17,461 nt of DNA, taken from Sphingobacterium sp. (GTDB lineage Bacteria; Bacteroidota; Bacteroidia; SpSt-205). Shown here one piece after another: positions 9,484 through 16,364 of this stretch. The notes below the pieces were generated by a model, which worked only from the letters and a program-made list of their open reading frames with translations, was not told where the DNA came from and searched no databases. Each line of letters begins with the position of its first letter. The first letter of the stretch is position 1. Where the stretch lies: the NCBI GenBank assembly GCA_028276345.1, contig JAPYWM010000007.1, forward strand, positions 1-17,461, given 5' to 3'. The translations under genes and the position numbers were made by a program.

Positions 9484-10056
9484 TCACATGAGAAAATACT
9501 GAATGCTCGCGAAACCCCGTGCCCCCAGCGCACGAGCCTGCTCTATCCGCTCCACACTCGTAAAACCGCCAATAGCGATTATGGGCAGATTCGGGAATCT
9601 AGCGATAGCCTCCCCGAGAAGCGCTATCGGCAAAGGTGCCTGTTCAGGATGGGAGGCTGTGGGATAAAAAGGCCCCAGCCAGGCATAATCGGCCCAGGTC
9701 TGCGCCTCTTCCAGCTCTAAGAGGTTGTGGCAAGAGCGGCCAAAAAGGTAGTTCGGATGCGGGCGGGCAGCGGGGGGGCTCTCTGTGGCCGTGAAGTGCT
9801 TGCCATAGCCGTAGAAACCGGCGCCGCTGCGGCTGTGCCAGAGCCAACGCACGTCTCTCCATCGCTCCGCCCAGGCCCATAGCTCATCTACCGAGGGCGC
9901 CGGGGAGAGCCTAAGAACCAGCATAGTAGCTCCCCTCCGGAGGGCGGCCTCTGCCCAACGGTCCAGGGATTCCACCCGCCGAGGCGTTACCGCTACCTGC
10001 TCCCAAGCCCGCAGCTCACTCAACCCGGGAAATGAGGAAGTAGTACCTTCGGCCAT
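9484..10056 (-). CDS. Thiamine-phosphate synthase/TenI-like TIM-barrel protein
   Basis: The 190-residue protein follows the ThiE/TenI barrel in order: VAVTPRR at 21-27, RRGATMLVLRLSP near 40-52 (ThiE: GvtlvQLR), GKHFTATESPP near 85-95, FGRSCHN at 105-111 (ThiE: GvSvHs), DYAWLGPFYPTASHP at 123-137 and IIAIGGFTS at 159-167. ThiE joins the HMP and thiazole moieties of thiamine; TenI is a thiazole tautomerase. The Gln-Glu-Asp segment that binds Mg and pyrophosphate in ThiE is not evident (TATES stands there), so a TenI-like or changed activity is possible. Its start overlaps the M1 peptidase end by 41 bp, indicating one transcript. The downstream neighbour is a thiamine-diphosphate enzyme, which may be a functional link or chance. 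Confidence 0.8.
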   Translation of the reverse strand: MAEGTTSSFPGLSELRAWEQVAVTPRRVESLDRWAEAALRRGATMLVLRLSPAPSVDELWAWAERWRDVRWLWHSRSGAGFYGYGKHFTATESPPAARPHPNYLFGRSCHNLLELEEAQTWADYAWLGPFYPTASHPEQAPLPIALLGEAIARFPNLPIIAIGGFTSVERIEQARALGARGFASIQYFLM

Positions 10057-11674
10057 TCGGACGCACTTCTTTTACCGATGCTGGCAGAGCATAGCTGCGC
10101 CAGCTCGTACCGACTGCATAACGCTTCACCTCCCCATCCACCAGAAACTCTACCGGATAATCAAACCGGCTCTCCAGCGTAAGGCAGCGCACTTTTAGCC
10201 GTTTTTCTCCATCAGACTCTTCAATGCCGTATTGGAGCACGGGCGGTCGGGTTTCGTACAGATAGGCCCGGAAAAAGGGTTCGTAGTCCCCCCCGAGCTG
10301 GCGACTGATGAACGCGATGACTTCCTCCGTAGACGTTACCTTGAAGCTGAAGCTATCCTGAAGGGCCCGCAGCATCCGGAACCACACAGGGTCATTATTC
10401 ACGATACTGCGCAGGGTATGAAGCATCCAAGCGGCCTTGTAGTAGATGTCGGTGTTGTAGGTCTGGTCGTAGTTGATGCCTTTGGGGCCCTGGATGGGGC
10501 GGCGGTTTTGAATGTTGGTCTTTTGGGCGGTGAGGTAGCGGACAGCGGCTTCGTAGCCCTGGTAGTACTCTACGTAGAGGGCTTCGCTGTATGTACAGAA
10601 GCCTTCTTGCACCCAGAGGTCGGCATTATCGGAGACAGTCACGTGGTTGCCCCACCACTCATGGCCCGTCTCGTGGAGGATGATGTAGTCGAAGCCCCAC
10701 TCAGCGTCTTTCCGGAAGTGATTGCCATAGGCGATGGCGCTCTGGTGCTCCATGCCGTAGTAAGGAGATTCGACGAGGCCGTAGCCATCCCGCTGGGGCG
10801 GAAACGGCCCAAAGTAATGCTCCATAGCGCGCAGAACCTTCCGCGCTTCTGTCGCCATGTAGGGAAAGCCTTTTTGGGCATGCTCCGGCAAAAGGGTAAA
10901 TCGCATGGGCACGACCTGACCGGAGGCTGAATGGAAAGTGTCTTCCAGAGTCACATAGTCCGGGGCGGCATAGAAGGTGACATTGTAGGTATTGATGGGG
11001 TAGGTAACCCGGTAGGTGAAGCAGGAGTCGGCGCCTTTTCGGGAGGTGCTGGCGGGCTGGCCGTTAGCGACGGCACGCAGGGGCGACGGCACGCAGACGG
11101 TAATCCGCAGGCTATCGGGCTCATCGGAGAGGTGGTCTTTGAGGGGCCACCAGACGCTGGCACCCAGCCCCTGGCAAGCCACCCCTATCCAGGGCTTGCC
11201 CTGGGAAGTTTTTTCCCACACAAAGCCGCCATCCCAGGGCGGCCTCGGGGCGACGCGCGGCTTCCCGCCATACTGCACCTGCCAGGTATGAGAAGACCCC
11301 CCAGCCCAGCTTTTACTCTGCGGAAGGGCTACCCATACCGCTCGGGTCTTTGGCACGCGCCGATATCGGGCTTTCACACCATCGACCCAGATGCCCTTAA
11401 TAGTAAGCTGCTCATCCAGGTCTATCTGAAGCGTGTCGGCCCCGCCCTCCCAGCGAAACTGACAGACCACTTCGCCCGTTATCGTCTGTCGGACAGGGTC
11501 TACCTGTACAGAAAGGTCGTAAAAAGTGACATCATAGCTCGTGCGGTAGGGGTTGAGGCTGCCTAAGAGCGTGTCGGCAAGGGTAGGTTTTTCCGGGCGG
11601 CCGCGCTGGGCACAGGCTACCAGGGGTAAAAGCGCGAGTCCTACGCGGAATTTCCACAGAGTAGAAGACTGCAT
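10016..11674 (-). CDS. M1-family zinc metallopeptidase, predicted lipoprotein
   Basis: This 552-residue aminopeptidase-like protein has a lipoprotein signal: a hydrophobic stretch followed by LVAC with Cys21, so it should be anchored outside the cytoplasm and act on peptides in the periplasm or at the surface. The N-terminal beta-saddle domain (about 40-240) leads into the gluzincin core. HETGH at 334-338 and the Glu at 357 form HExxH-x18-E, the M1 zinc site. GMEHQ at 307-311 occupies the place of the GAMEN exopeptidase motif, a variant that weakens but does not exclude aminopeptidase activity. A catalytic-type Tyr is probably in the NTDIYYKAAWML segment. There is no large C-terminal ERAP-like domain, as usual for short bacterial members. 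It overlaps the agmatinase-like gene by 34 bp upstream and the ThiE-like gene by 41 bp downstream. Confidence 0.93.
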   Translation of the reverse strand: MQSSTLWKFRVGLALLPLVACAQRGRPEKPTLADTLLGSLNPYRTSYDVTFYDLSVQVDPVRQTITGEVVCQFRWEGGADTLQIDLDEQLTIKGIWVDGVKARYRRVPKTRAVWVALPQSKSWAGGSSHTWQVQYGGKPRVAPRPPWDGGFVWEKTSQGKPWIGVACQGLGASVWWPLKDHLSDEPDSLRITVCVPSPLRAVANGQPASTSRKGADSCFTYRVTYPINTYNVTFYAAPDYVTLEDTFHSASGQVVPMRFTLLPEHAQKGFPYMATEARKVLRAMEHYFGPFPPQRDGYGLVESPYYGMEHQSAIAYGNHFRKDAEWGFDYIILHETGHEWWGNHVTVSDNADLWVQEGFCTYSEALYVEYYQGYEAAVRYLTAQKTNIQNRRPIQGPKGINYDQTYNTDIYYKAAWMLHTLRSIVNNDPVWFRMLRALQDSFSFKVTSTEEVIAFISRQLGGDYEPFFRAYLYETRPPVLQYGIEESDGEKRLKVRCLTLESRFDYPVEFLVDGEVKRYAVGTSWRSYALPASVKEVRPNGRRYYFLISRVE

Positions 11675-12570
11675 ATGCGATACAGAAGGTGCGCAGATAC
11701 GATGGCATCTATTTCGGCGCCGCCGGTCTCACACAGGTCAAAAGCGATGATTTTCCGGCCCGACCGGACGATAGCGTCCAGAAGAAAGCCTACCTGCTCG
11801 TAGGTCAGACCGCCGGGCACCGGCGTGCCGGTATGGGGTACGTAGCCCACTTCCAGCACATCGACATCTATGCTAAGGTAGACCCTATCGGGGAGGAGAC
11901 TAACGATTTCGCTGCATATTTCGCTCCAGGGGCGGCCTTGGTAGAGGGTGCGGAAAAGTCGCCGAACTTCATAAACTTGCAGGCGGGGATACTGAAGGCG
12001 GGCGTATTCGGCTTCGGCTCTATCCCAGTCGCGCACACCTACGGCCAGCAGGCGGCTAATGCCTGCCTCCTGTGAGGCATGATACAGCACGGTTGCATGC
12101 GAATACCGGAGCCCTTGATAGGCCGGCCGCAAATCTGCGTGCGCATCTAAGTGCAGAATCGCATAGCCCGGCTGCGCCTTACTTAGTACGCGATGCACCC
12201 CTATCGGCACGCTATGGTCGCCTCCAATCACCCCAAAGGGCTTCCCTGTCTGCAGCACCGCCTGCACCCATTCCATGACAGGCCGAAGCACCCGCTCCTC
12301 GTAAAAGGCATCCCGATCTTCGGTAGGAGGGGCATCCAGCCCATTCAGGTGCTCAAAGTACATGGCGGCCATTTCTATCGCCTCGCAATCGGAGTTATAG
12401 TAGTCTAACTGCGAGGAGACGCGCTGGATGAGGTGGGGAGCCAGCGCTGTACCGGTACGAAAGCTCACACCACCTTCCCACCCCACACCAAGGAGGTACA
12501 GCTGCGCTTCGCCCCACCGAGCCTGCCGCTCATAAATGACTTCGCCTTTGCGCGTGGCCGCAGAAAACAT
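11641..12570 (-). CDS. speB: Agmatinase/arginase-family (ureohydrolase) protein
   Basis: Ureohydrolases use a di-manganese centre to release urea from guanidino compounds such as agmatine (to putrescine) or arginine. The metal ligands are all present in this 309-residue protein: GGDHS at 116-120, LDAHAD at 141-146, SIDVD at 233-237. YSHATVLYHA near 156-165, GTPVPGG near 248-254 and a Glu at 281 (DLCETGG) are also family-like. The usual DP after SxDxDxxD is replaced (VLEVGYVP), so this is a diverged branch and the substrate is uncertain; agmatinase is the best guess. ATG 12570 sits four bases after a perfect -7 consensus. It heads the run agmatinase-like, M1 peptidase, ThiE-like, in which each start overlaps the previous stop. 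Confidence 0.85.
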   Translation of the reverse strand: MFSAATRKGEVIYERQARWGEAQLYLLGVGWEGGVSFRTGTALAPHLIQRVSSQLDYYNSDCEAIEMAAMYFEHLNGLDAPPTEDRDAFYEERVLRPVMEWVQAVLQTGKPFGVIGGDHSVPIGVHRVLSKAQPGYAILHLDAHADLRPAYQGLRYSHATVLYHASQEAGISRLLAVGVRDWDRAEAEYARLQYPRLQVYEVRRLFRTLYQGRPWSEICSEIVSLLPDRVYLSIDVDVLEVGYVPHTGTPVPGGLTYEQVGFLLDAIVRSGRKIIAFDLCETGGAEIDAIVSAHLLYRICSLLLCGNSA

Positions 12571-12574
12571 GCGA

Positions 12575-12582
12575 CAAAGGTA
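12575..12582 (-). promoter_or_regulatory. Candidate -7 promoter element for the agmatinase-like gene (leaderless geometry)
   Basis: On the minus strand TACCTTTG matches TAnnTTTG exactly and is followed by TCGC and ATG 12570. It lies in the 53-bp gap after the peroxiredoxin stop, so the overlapping run downstream probably starts here. Box-to-start distance is the same as for the E1 and cytochrome genes. Confidence 0.6.
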
Positions 12583-12623
12583 GGCGCTAAGGGGGTTTTA
12601 TGTCACCAGACAGGGAGAGCTCC

Positions 12624-13127
12624 TCACTTTCCCTGCTGGGCCTTGAGCCAAGCTAAAATCTCCGAGGGGCTATTTTCTGGGGAGACGCCCTGCCGAATGA
12701 GCGCCACTTTCCCTTCGGGACTCAGAATGACCACATCCCGACTGCACATGCCCGCAAACACTTTCACCCCAAAGGCCTTCGCCACTTGTCCATCCTTATC
12801 CGTGAGAAGAGGCACTTTGAGCTGGTACTTTTGCCGGAAGCGCTTATGACTTTCCGCACCCTGCGTGCTAAGGCCATACACCTGCGCACCAATCTTATGA
12901 AACTCGTCTAACAGCCGGGAAAACTCTTTTGCCTGACTGGTGCAGCCGGGCGTATCATCGTGCGGGTAAAAGTAAAGCACCACCCACTGCCCTTTCAGGT
13001 CGGCAAAGCGAATAGTCTGGCTCTTTTCATCCTGGGCGGCCAGGGTGGACGGGACGGCGTCGCCGACTTTTAGGGCCTGGGCGAAAAGGGGCGCACCCAG
13101 TAGGGTGCCCATCTTGAGCCACTTCAT
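12624..13127 (-). CDS. Secreted peroxiredoxin, PrxQ/BCP-like
   Basis: Thiol peroxidases of this family reduce hydrogen peroxide and organic peroxides. The 167-residue protein opens with a short signal peptide (MKWLKMGTLLGAPLFAQA), which suggests a periplasmic role. VGDAVPSTLA and LKGQWVVLYFYPHDDTPGCT follow, with the peroxidatic Cys at 62. Most PrxQ enzymes carry a resolving Cys five residues later; here that position is Lys67. A second Cys is found at 128 in FAGMCSRDVVIL, so resolution must differ or the enzyme is 1-Cys. ATG 13127 was chosen because it yields the signal peptide; the open frame further upstream (to 13388) runs into the divergent cytochrome gene. Only 28 bp separate the two divergent starts. 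Confidence 0.9.
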   Translation of the reverse strand: MKWLKMGTLLGAPLFAQALKVGDAVPSTLAAQDEKSQTIRFADLKGQWVVLYFYPHDDTPGCTSQAKEFSRLLDEFHKIGAQVYGLSTQGAESHKRFRQKYQLKVPLLTDKDGQVAKAFGVKVFAGMCSRDVVILSPEGKVALIRQGVSPENSPSEILAWLKAQQGK

Positions 13128-13143
13128 GTTTCCCAAAACAGAA

Positions 13144-13151
13144 TATCTTTG
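13144..13151 (+). promoter_or_regulatory. Candidate -7 promoter element for the cytochrome/propeller gene (leaderless geometry)
   Basis: TATCTTTG matches TAnnTTTG exactly and is followed by GGGC and ATG 13156. It lies in the 28-bp divergent gap with the peroxiredoxin gene, so that gap must hold both promoters or the upstream part of one lies inside the other gene. Confidence 0.6.
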
Positions 13152-13155
13152 GGGC

Positions 13156-14694
13156 ATGTTCGGGCGTCTGGTGGTGGGGCTTGTAATGGGAATGATTTTT
13201 TGGGGGTGTCGTTGGGCGGAGGCACCGGCCTGGGGTGCAGCGTCCGGGTACCCAGATAGTGTGGCGGCGATCTTAGTGCGGCGCTGCGCCGGCTGCCACG
13301 GCGGCAGCTCCAGTATCCCTTCATCAGACCACGGACATAATAGCGGAGGTGGCCCGGCTCCGCTTCCTAACACGGGTATCAACCTCACCCGGTGGGATAG
13401 TCTCTTTTATGGGTATCGGGGGGAGGTGGCCATGGTGGTGCCGGGCCATCCCGAGTGGTCGCACCTCCTGTGGCAGGTCAATCGCTACCCCGAAATAGCC
13501 CCTACGGCCGAGCCGATTATGCCTCCGCCCCACCCGGATAGCAGCAATCTTCTGACGGAAGCCGAGGTACGACAGCTCAAAGCGTGGATTGCGGCGGGCG
13601 CCCCCAGCAAAGACGGCCGCCGCCCCTATGCCGAAATGACCACTACCCCCCACCGAAAAGCCTTCGTCTGCAATTCAGGAAGTGACCTCATCGCCGTCTT
13701 CGATGCCGACACCTATCGGCTGATGGCCTATATCCCCGTAGGCGTAGCGCCAGGACTCATAGAGAGCCCGCATTACATACAGCTTTCACCGGACCAAAAG
13801 TACCTGTACGTAACGCTGATCGCCGGCAGCGCCATAGAAAAATACCGCACCGACACCTATGAAAAGGTAGGCCGTGTAGAAGTGGGGGCCGAACCCGCGC
13901 ATATTGAGTTTAGTGCGGATGGACGGCATGCGGTAATCACGCACTTTACAGACATCGCCCCGGTCAAACTCACCCTGATTGATGCGGAGGCTATGGTGGT
14001 ATTAGATGAGCTGCGGGACCCGTCGGGCTTAGTGATAGCCCGGCCGCATGGCTTGTGGGTGACGCCTGACTTTCGGTATGCCTACGTTACAGCCAACGCC
14101 GGCAACTACCTCACCAAAGTAGAAATCAGCCCAGACCGACGAGGCTTTGTAGACTTTACGCAAATCCCGCTTGCCCGAGGGCTGACGCCCCAGATCACCA
14201 ACCAGTGGGGGCCTTACCAGATTAGCGCCCCCGCTGAAAGCCCCTATTACTTCGTGAGCTGCGACGCCTCCAATGAGGTACGCATCTTCGACAAAGCTAC
14301 CGATACGCTGGTGAAGGTTTTACCCGTAGCGGCGGCCCCCAAGCTGATGACCTATCATGAGGGGCTATTGTATGTCGCCTGCCTCAAAGCCGATGCCCCT
14401 CTCCTCCAGGGAGATAAGCGGGGGGCAGTAGCTGTCATTGATGCCCGGCGGCTGACGGTGCTGACGCATATCTACAATACCGGGCATCTCCCACGGGGGA
14501 TCGGCGTAGACCCTGTCCGACGAAAACTCTGGCTTTCTTTTGAGAATATAGCCGGGGCGGACCCGCCGCACCATTATGTGGGGGGGCTGGCTGGCGCTCC
14601 AGCTAAAACCTACATCCTCTCCCTCCCCACCTTCCAGATTGAAGCTGTGCGGGAAATGGCCCTTGTCGGCTATGGCCTGGCGATCTCGCCCTAA
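13156..14694 (+). CDS. Lipoprotein with a planctomycete-type cytochrome c domain and a YVTN-like beta-propeller
   Basis: The 512-residue protein has a lipoprotein signal (hydrophobic VVGLVMGMIFWG then Cys18). A cytochrome c domain follows: RRCAGCHGG with the haem motif CxxCH at 44-48, a His/Gly-rich insert just after it, NTGINLTRWDSLFYGYRGE, VPGHPEWSHLLWQV, IMPPPHP with the likely axial Met at 122, and LTEAEVRQLKAWIAAGAP. This order is that of the PSCyt1-like domain. From about 160 to the end there are repeated blade-like segments (DLIAVFDADTYRLMAYIPVG, YLYVTLIAGSAIEKY, GAVAVIDARRLTVLTHI) typical of YVTN/surface-layer propellers. It probably takes part in electron transfer or binding in the periplasm; the partner is unknown. 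ATG 13156 gives the lipoprotein signal; the frame open from 13045 does not. Confidence 0.87.
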   Translation: MFGRLVVGLVMGMIFWGCRWAEAPAWGAASGYPDSVAAILVRRCAGCHGGSSSIPSSDHGHNSGGGPAPLPNTGINLTRWDSLFYGYRGEVAMVVPGHPEWSHLLWQVNRYPEIAPTAEPIMPPPHPDSSNLLTEAEVRQLKAWIAAGAPSKDGRRPYAEMTTTPHRKAFVCNSGSDLIAVFDADTYRLMAYIPVGVAPGLIESPHYIQLSPDQKYLYVTLIAGSAIEKYRTDTYEKVGRVEVGAEPAHIEFSADGRHAVITHFTDIAPVKLTLIDAEAMVVLDELRDPSGLVIARPHGLWVTPDFRYAYVTANAGNYLTKVEISPDRRGFVDFTQIPLARGLTPQITNQWGPYQISAPAESPYYFVSCDASNEVRIFDKATDTLVKVLPVAAAPKLMTYHEGLLYVACLKADAPLLQGDKRGAVAVIDARRLTVLTHIYNTGHLPRGIGVDPVRRKLWLSFENIAGADPPHHYVGGLAGAPAKTYILSLPTFQIEAVREMALVGYGLAISP

Positions 14695-14711
14695 CAAGTG
14701 ATGATTTTTCT

Positions 14712-14719
14712 TACCTTCG
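14712..14719 (+). promoter_or_regulatory. Candidate -7 promoter element for the Sia-like cluster
   Basis: TACCTTCG matches TAnnTTTG at all but one position. It ends five bases before an in-frame GTG at 14725 and eleven before ATG 14731. It would drive the three-gene signalling cluster separately from the cytochrome gene that ends at 14694. Confidence 0.4.
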
Positions 14720-14730
14720 CATCAGTGCCC

Positions 14731-15243
14731 ATGAATGTGTCTTATGAGCACAGGACTCTATTTCGCTATGAGGGTCCCCTGGATATGCAGCTTCTGCCCC
14801 AAATCGTAAAAAGCGCAGAACAGCTCCTCATTGGCGAAAAAGTCCGTACACCCCTTCGCCGAAAAATCATCAGCATCCTCATAGAGCTCGCTCAGAATGT
14901 CATTCACTATGGTATCCATAACCACCCCCTCGCCAACCCCACCATCAGCCTCACCCGAGGAGGGGACGATATCGTTCTGTCTATATCCAACCCCATCCAT
15001 GTGAGTCAGGAGCTCTTTTTGCGAACGTACATCGAGAACCTCCTCTCCATGAGTAAAGACGAGCAGAACGCCCTCTATCAAAACGTGCTCACCAAAAGCG
15101 ATTATACAGACAGCGGCGGTGCAGGTCTGGGGATCTTACAAGTGCTGATCAAGTCAGACAACTTTTCCTACAAAATAGAGCCGCTGGGTCAGGAGCATGC
15201 GTATTTTACGATTACGGCGACCTTCCATACCAATAACTCATAA
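14731..15243 (+). CDS. SiaB-family (DUF6272) GHKL-type protein kinase
   Basis: SiaB-type proteins use a histidine-kinase-like ATP fold to phosphorylate a threonine of their partner SiaC. The 170-residue protein has an N-terminal strand-helix unit (RYEGPLDMQLLPQIVKSAEQ), an N-box-like IELAQNVIHYG near 51-61 with Glu52 and Asn56 placed for Mg-ATP, strands TISLTRGGDDIVLSISNP, and a G-box-like TDSGGAGLGI near 126-135. The adjacent DUF1987 gene supports the assignment strongly. ATG 14731 fits the family start; GTG 14725 is an alternative favoured by promoter spacing, and ATG 14701 would add ten residues including the promoter element. The gene begins a co-oriented cluster, with SiaC-like following six bases after the stop. 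Confidence 0.83.
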   Translation: MNVSYEHRTLFRYEGPLDMQLLPQIVKSAEQLLIGEKVRTPLRRKIISILIELAQNVIHYGIHNHPLANPTISLTRGGDDIVLSISNPIHVSQELFLRTYIENLLSMSKDEQNALYQNVLTKSDYTDSGGAGLGILQVLIKSDNFSYKIEPLGQEHAYFTITATFHTNNS

Positions 15244-15249
15244 TCGGCT

Positions 15250-15651
15250 ATGACATCAGTCCTCCACATAGACGCTTCTCTCACGACACCAGAAATACAC
15301 TTTGACCTTGAAAAAGCACACTTTTCTATCAAGGGGAGCTCTTACCCCGAAAATTCGCTCAAGTTTTACCAGCCCGTCGTACAGTATTTGGCTGACTTAG
15401 TCAACACCCATACGCCCGACCCTGCGAAGACTTTCATCCTAGATGTGGAGCTTCAGTATTTCAATACCAGCACGGCGAAGGTCCTGCTGGATATCTTACG
15501 GTATTTTGAGCAGCTGTATGAGAAGGGGCAACCGGTCAAAGTCCGCTGGCTCTACTTAGAAGACGACACCGAAATGGAAGACGCCGGCCTGGACTACCAG
15601 ACAGCCGTCAAGCTGCCCTTTGAGCTGGTAGCCCTTCATGAAGAAGCGTGA
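15250..15651 (+). CDS. SiaC-family (DUF1987) regulatory phosphoprotein
   Basis: SiaC is a small anti-anti-sigma-like switch protein. Phosphorylated by SiaB and dephosphorylated by SiaA, its unphosphorylated form activates the diguanylate cyclase SiaD in Pseudomonas. The 133-residue protein shows the DUF1987 marks: KGSSYPENSLKFYQPVVQYL at about 28-47, the YFNTSTAK segment at 70-77 holding the likely phospho-acceptor Thr, then RWLYLEDDTEMEDAGLDY near 99-116. It lies six bases after the SiaB-like gene and overlaps the next gene by 14 bp. No SiaA-like phosphatase or GGDEF gene is in the window. The family call is strong; the regulatory target here is inferred. Confidence 0.9.
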   Translation: MTSVLHIDASLTTPEIHFDLEKAHFSIKGSSYPENSLKFYQPVVQYLADLVNTHTPDPAKTFILDVELQYFNTSTAKVLLDILRYFEQLYEKGQPVKVRWLYLEDDTEMEDAGLDYQTAVKLPFELVALHEEA

Positions 15652-16201
15652 GTCCGCCACCTCCATCGAAACGAATGTTAGCTTTGCCCGGGAGGAGGAG
15701 TTAGCCGAAAAACTTAAGACTTGGATTGCCGAACTCCCCCCCAATAGCTCGGAATGCCAACGGCTTTTAGAAATTCAGAGGCACTACGATGAGCTGCTTC
15801 ACACGGCGCAGCTGCTGACACGAATGGGGGATCGCCTCCAGAGTCGCCTGCGCGCCGCTAACGACACCCTCGCCCAAAAAAACGCCGAGATCGCCGCCTA
15901 CAACCATCAGCTCCAGGAAAAAAACCGCCAACTCCAAGAGACCCTCGAAGCCCTGCAAGCCAGCCAACGCCGCCGAAAAGCCCTCACCGTCCTCGGCCTC
16001 ACGACCATCATCATCTTCATCGTTACCGAACTCATTGAGTACTACATCGAAAACACCGGTTCGCAGATCGCCAGCCAATGGGCCAACTTGATTTCCATTG
16101 GTCTCAAAGCGCTCGTAGCCCTCGCCTTCAAACCCCTCGAAGACCTCGTGCAGGACTTCCTCGCCCGCTACGTGAAAGAAAAACCAACCCCCACAAGCTG
16201 A
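15638..16201 (+). CDS. Coiled-coil protein with two C-terminal membrane helices, predicted output of the SiaB/SiaC-like switch
   Basis: I do not recognise a named family for the whole 187-residue protein. Residues 20-75 form a helical stalk (ELPPNSSECQRLLEIQRHY, then DELLHTAQLLTRMGDRLQSRL). Its HYxxLLxxxxxLTRxxDRxQ pattern resembles the segment preceding GGDEF or cyclase domains, including SiaD-type stalks. A long Gln/Glu-rich coiled coil follows to about 110, then the positive RRRK, a first membrane helix near 115-133 (LTVLGLTTIIIFIVTELI) and a second near 148-166, and a short basic tail. There is no GGDEF, phosphatase or kinase domain. By the positive-inside rule the coiled coil should be cytoplasmic. 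ATG 15638 overlaps the SiaC-like stop by 14 bp, implying coupled translation. The functional assignment is inference from position and stalk resemblance. Confidence 0.72.
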   Translation: MKKRESATSIETNVSFAREEELAEKLKTWIAELPPNSSECQRLLEIQRHYDELLHTAQLLTRMGDRLQSRLRAANDTLAQKNAEIAAYNHQLQEKNRQLQETLEALQASQRRRKALTVLGLTTIIIFIVTELIEYYIENTGSQIASQWANLISIGLKALVALAFKPLEDLVQDFLARYVKEKPTPTS

Positions 16202-16364
16202 ACGCACCCTCAGAAAGAGACTTTTCTATACTGGCTATGGGGGCATCTAAGGTTAGCTCAGCTCGCCGGTAAGCGACAATGAAAAGAAGTACCCAAGCTT
16301 CCACCCATGGAGCTTACAAAAGTCCGAGTGCCCGAGCCCCAGAAAAGGTGTTAAGTTTAGCCCT
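16202..16364 (+). other. 163-bp intergenic region before the cysteine desulfurase, with one imperfect hairpin
   Basis: This is the longest gap in the window. It holds an inverted repeat at 16295-16315: AAGCT, one bulged T, CCA, loop CCCA, then TGGAGCTT. There is also a short TCGC/GCGA pairing near 16263-16276 and complementary GGGCA (from 16241) and TGCCC (from 16329) that could close a structured RNA. A 34-codon frame (16279-16383) exists but nothing supports it. I see no tRNA, known riboswitch or terminator with a T-tract. Confidence 0.35.
16352..16359 (+). promoter_or_regulatory. Candidate -7 promoter element for the cysteine desulfurase
   Basis: TAAGTTTA matches TAnnTTTG at all but the last position and lies five bases before GTG 16365. 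The spacing is like that of the other candidate leaderless starts in the window and helps to select this GTG. Confidence 0.4.

Noticed and set aside
9422..9487. An earlier ATG for the fused E1 gene at 9487
   Set aside because: The added residues cover the perfect -7 element and do not look like protein; MAKVKVRLPGG after ATG 9421 is a natural start.
10232..10930. Long plus-strand ORFs opposite the M1 peptidase and opposite the carboxyltransferase (e.g. 4162-4629)
   Set aside because: They are antisense shadows of clear conserved genes; their products are Gly/Ala/Val-rich with no family motifs.
13128..13388. N-terminal extension of the peroxiredoxin to 13388
   Set aside because: It would run antisense through the cytochrome lipoprotein's start and haem motif; ATG 13127 gives a proper signal peptide.
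16245..16280. A tRNA D-arm-like stretch (GGTTAGCTCAGCT...GGTAAGCGAC) suggesting a tRNA gene
   Set aside because: No T-arm GTTCGAnTC, no matching anticodon arm and no 7-bp acceptor stem at tRNA distance could be found.
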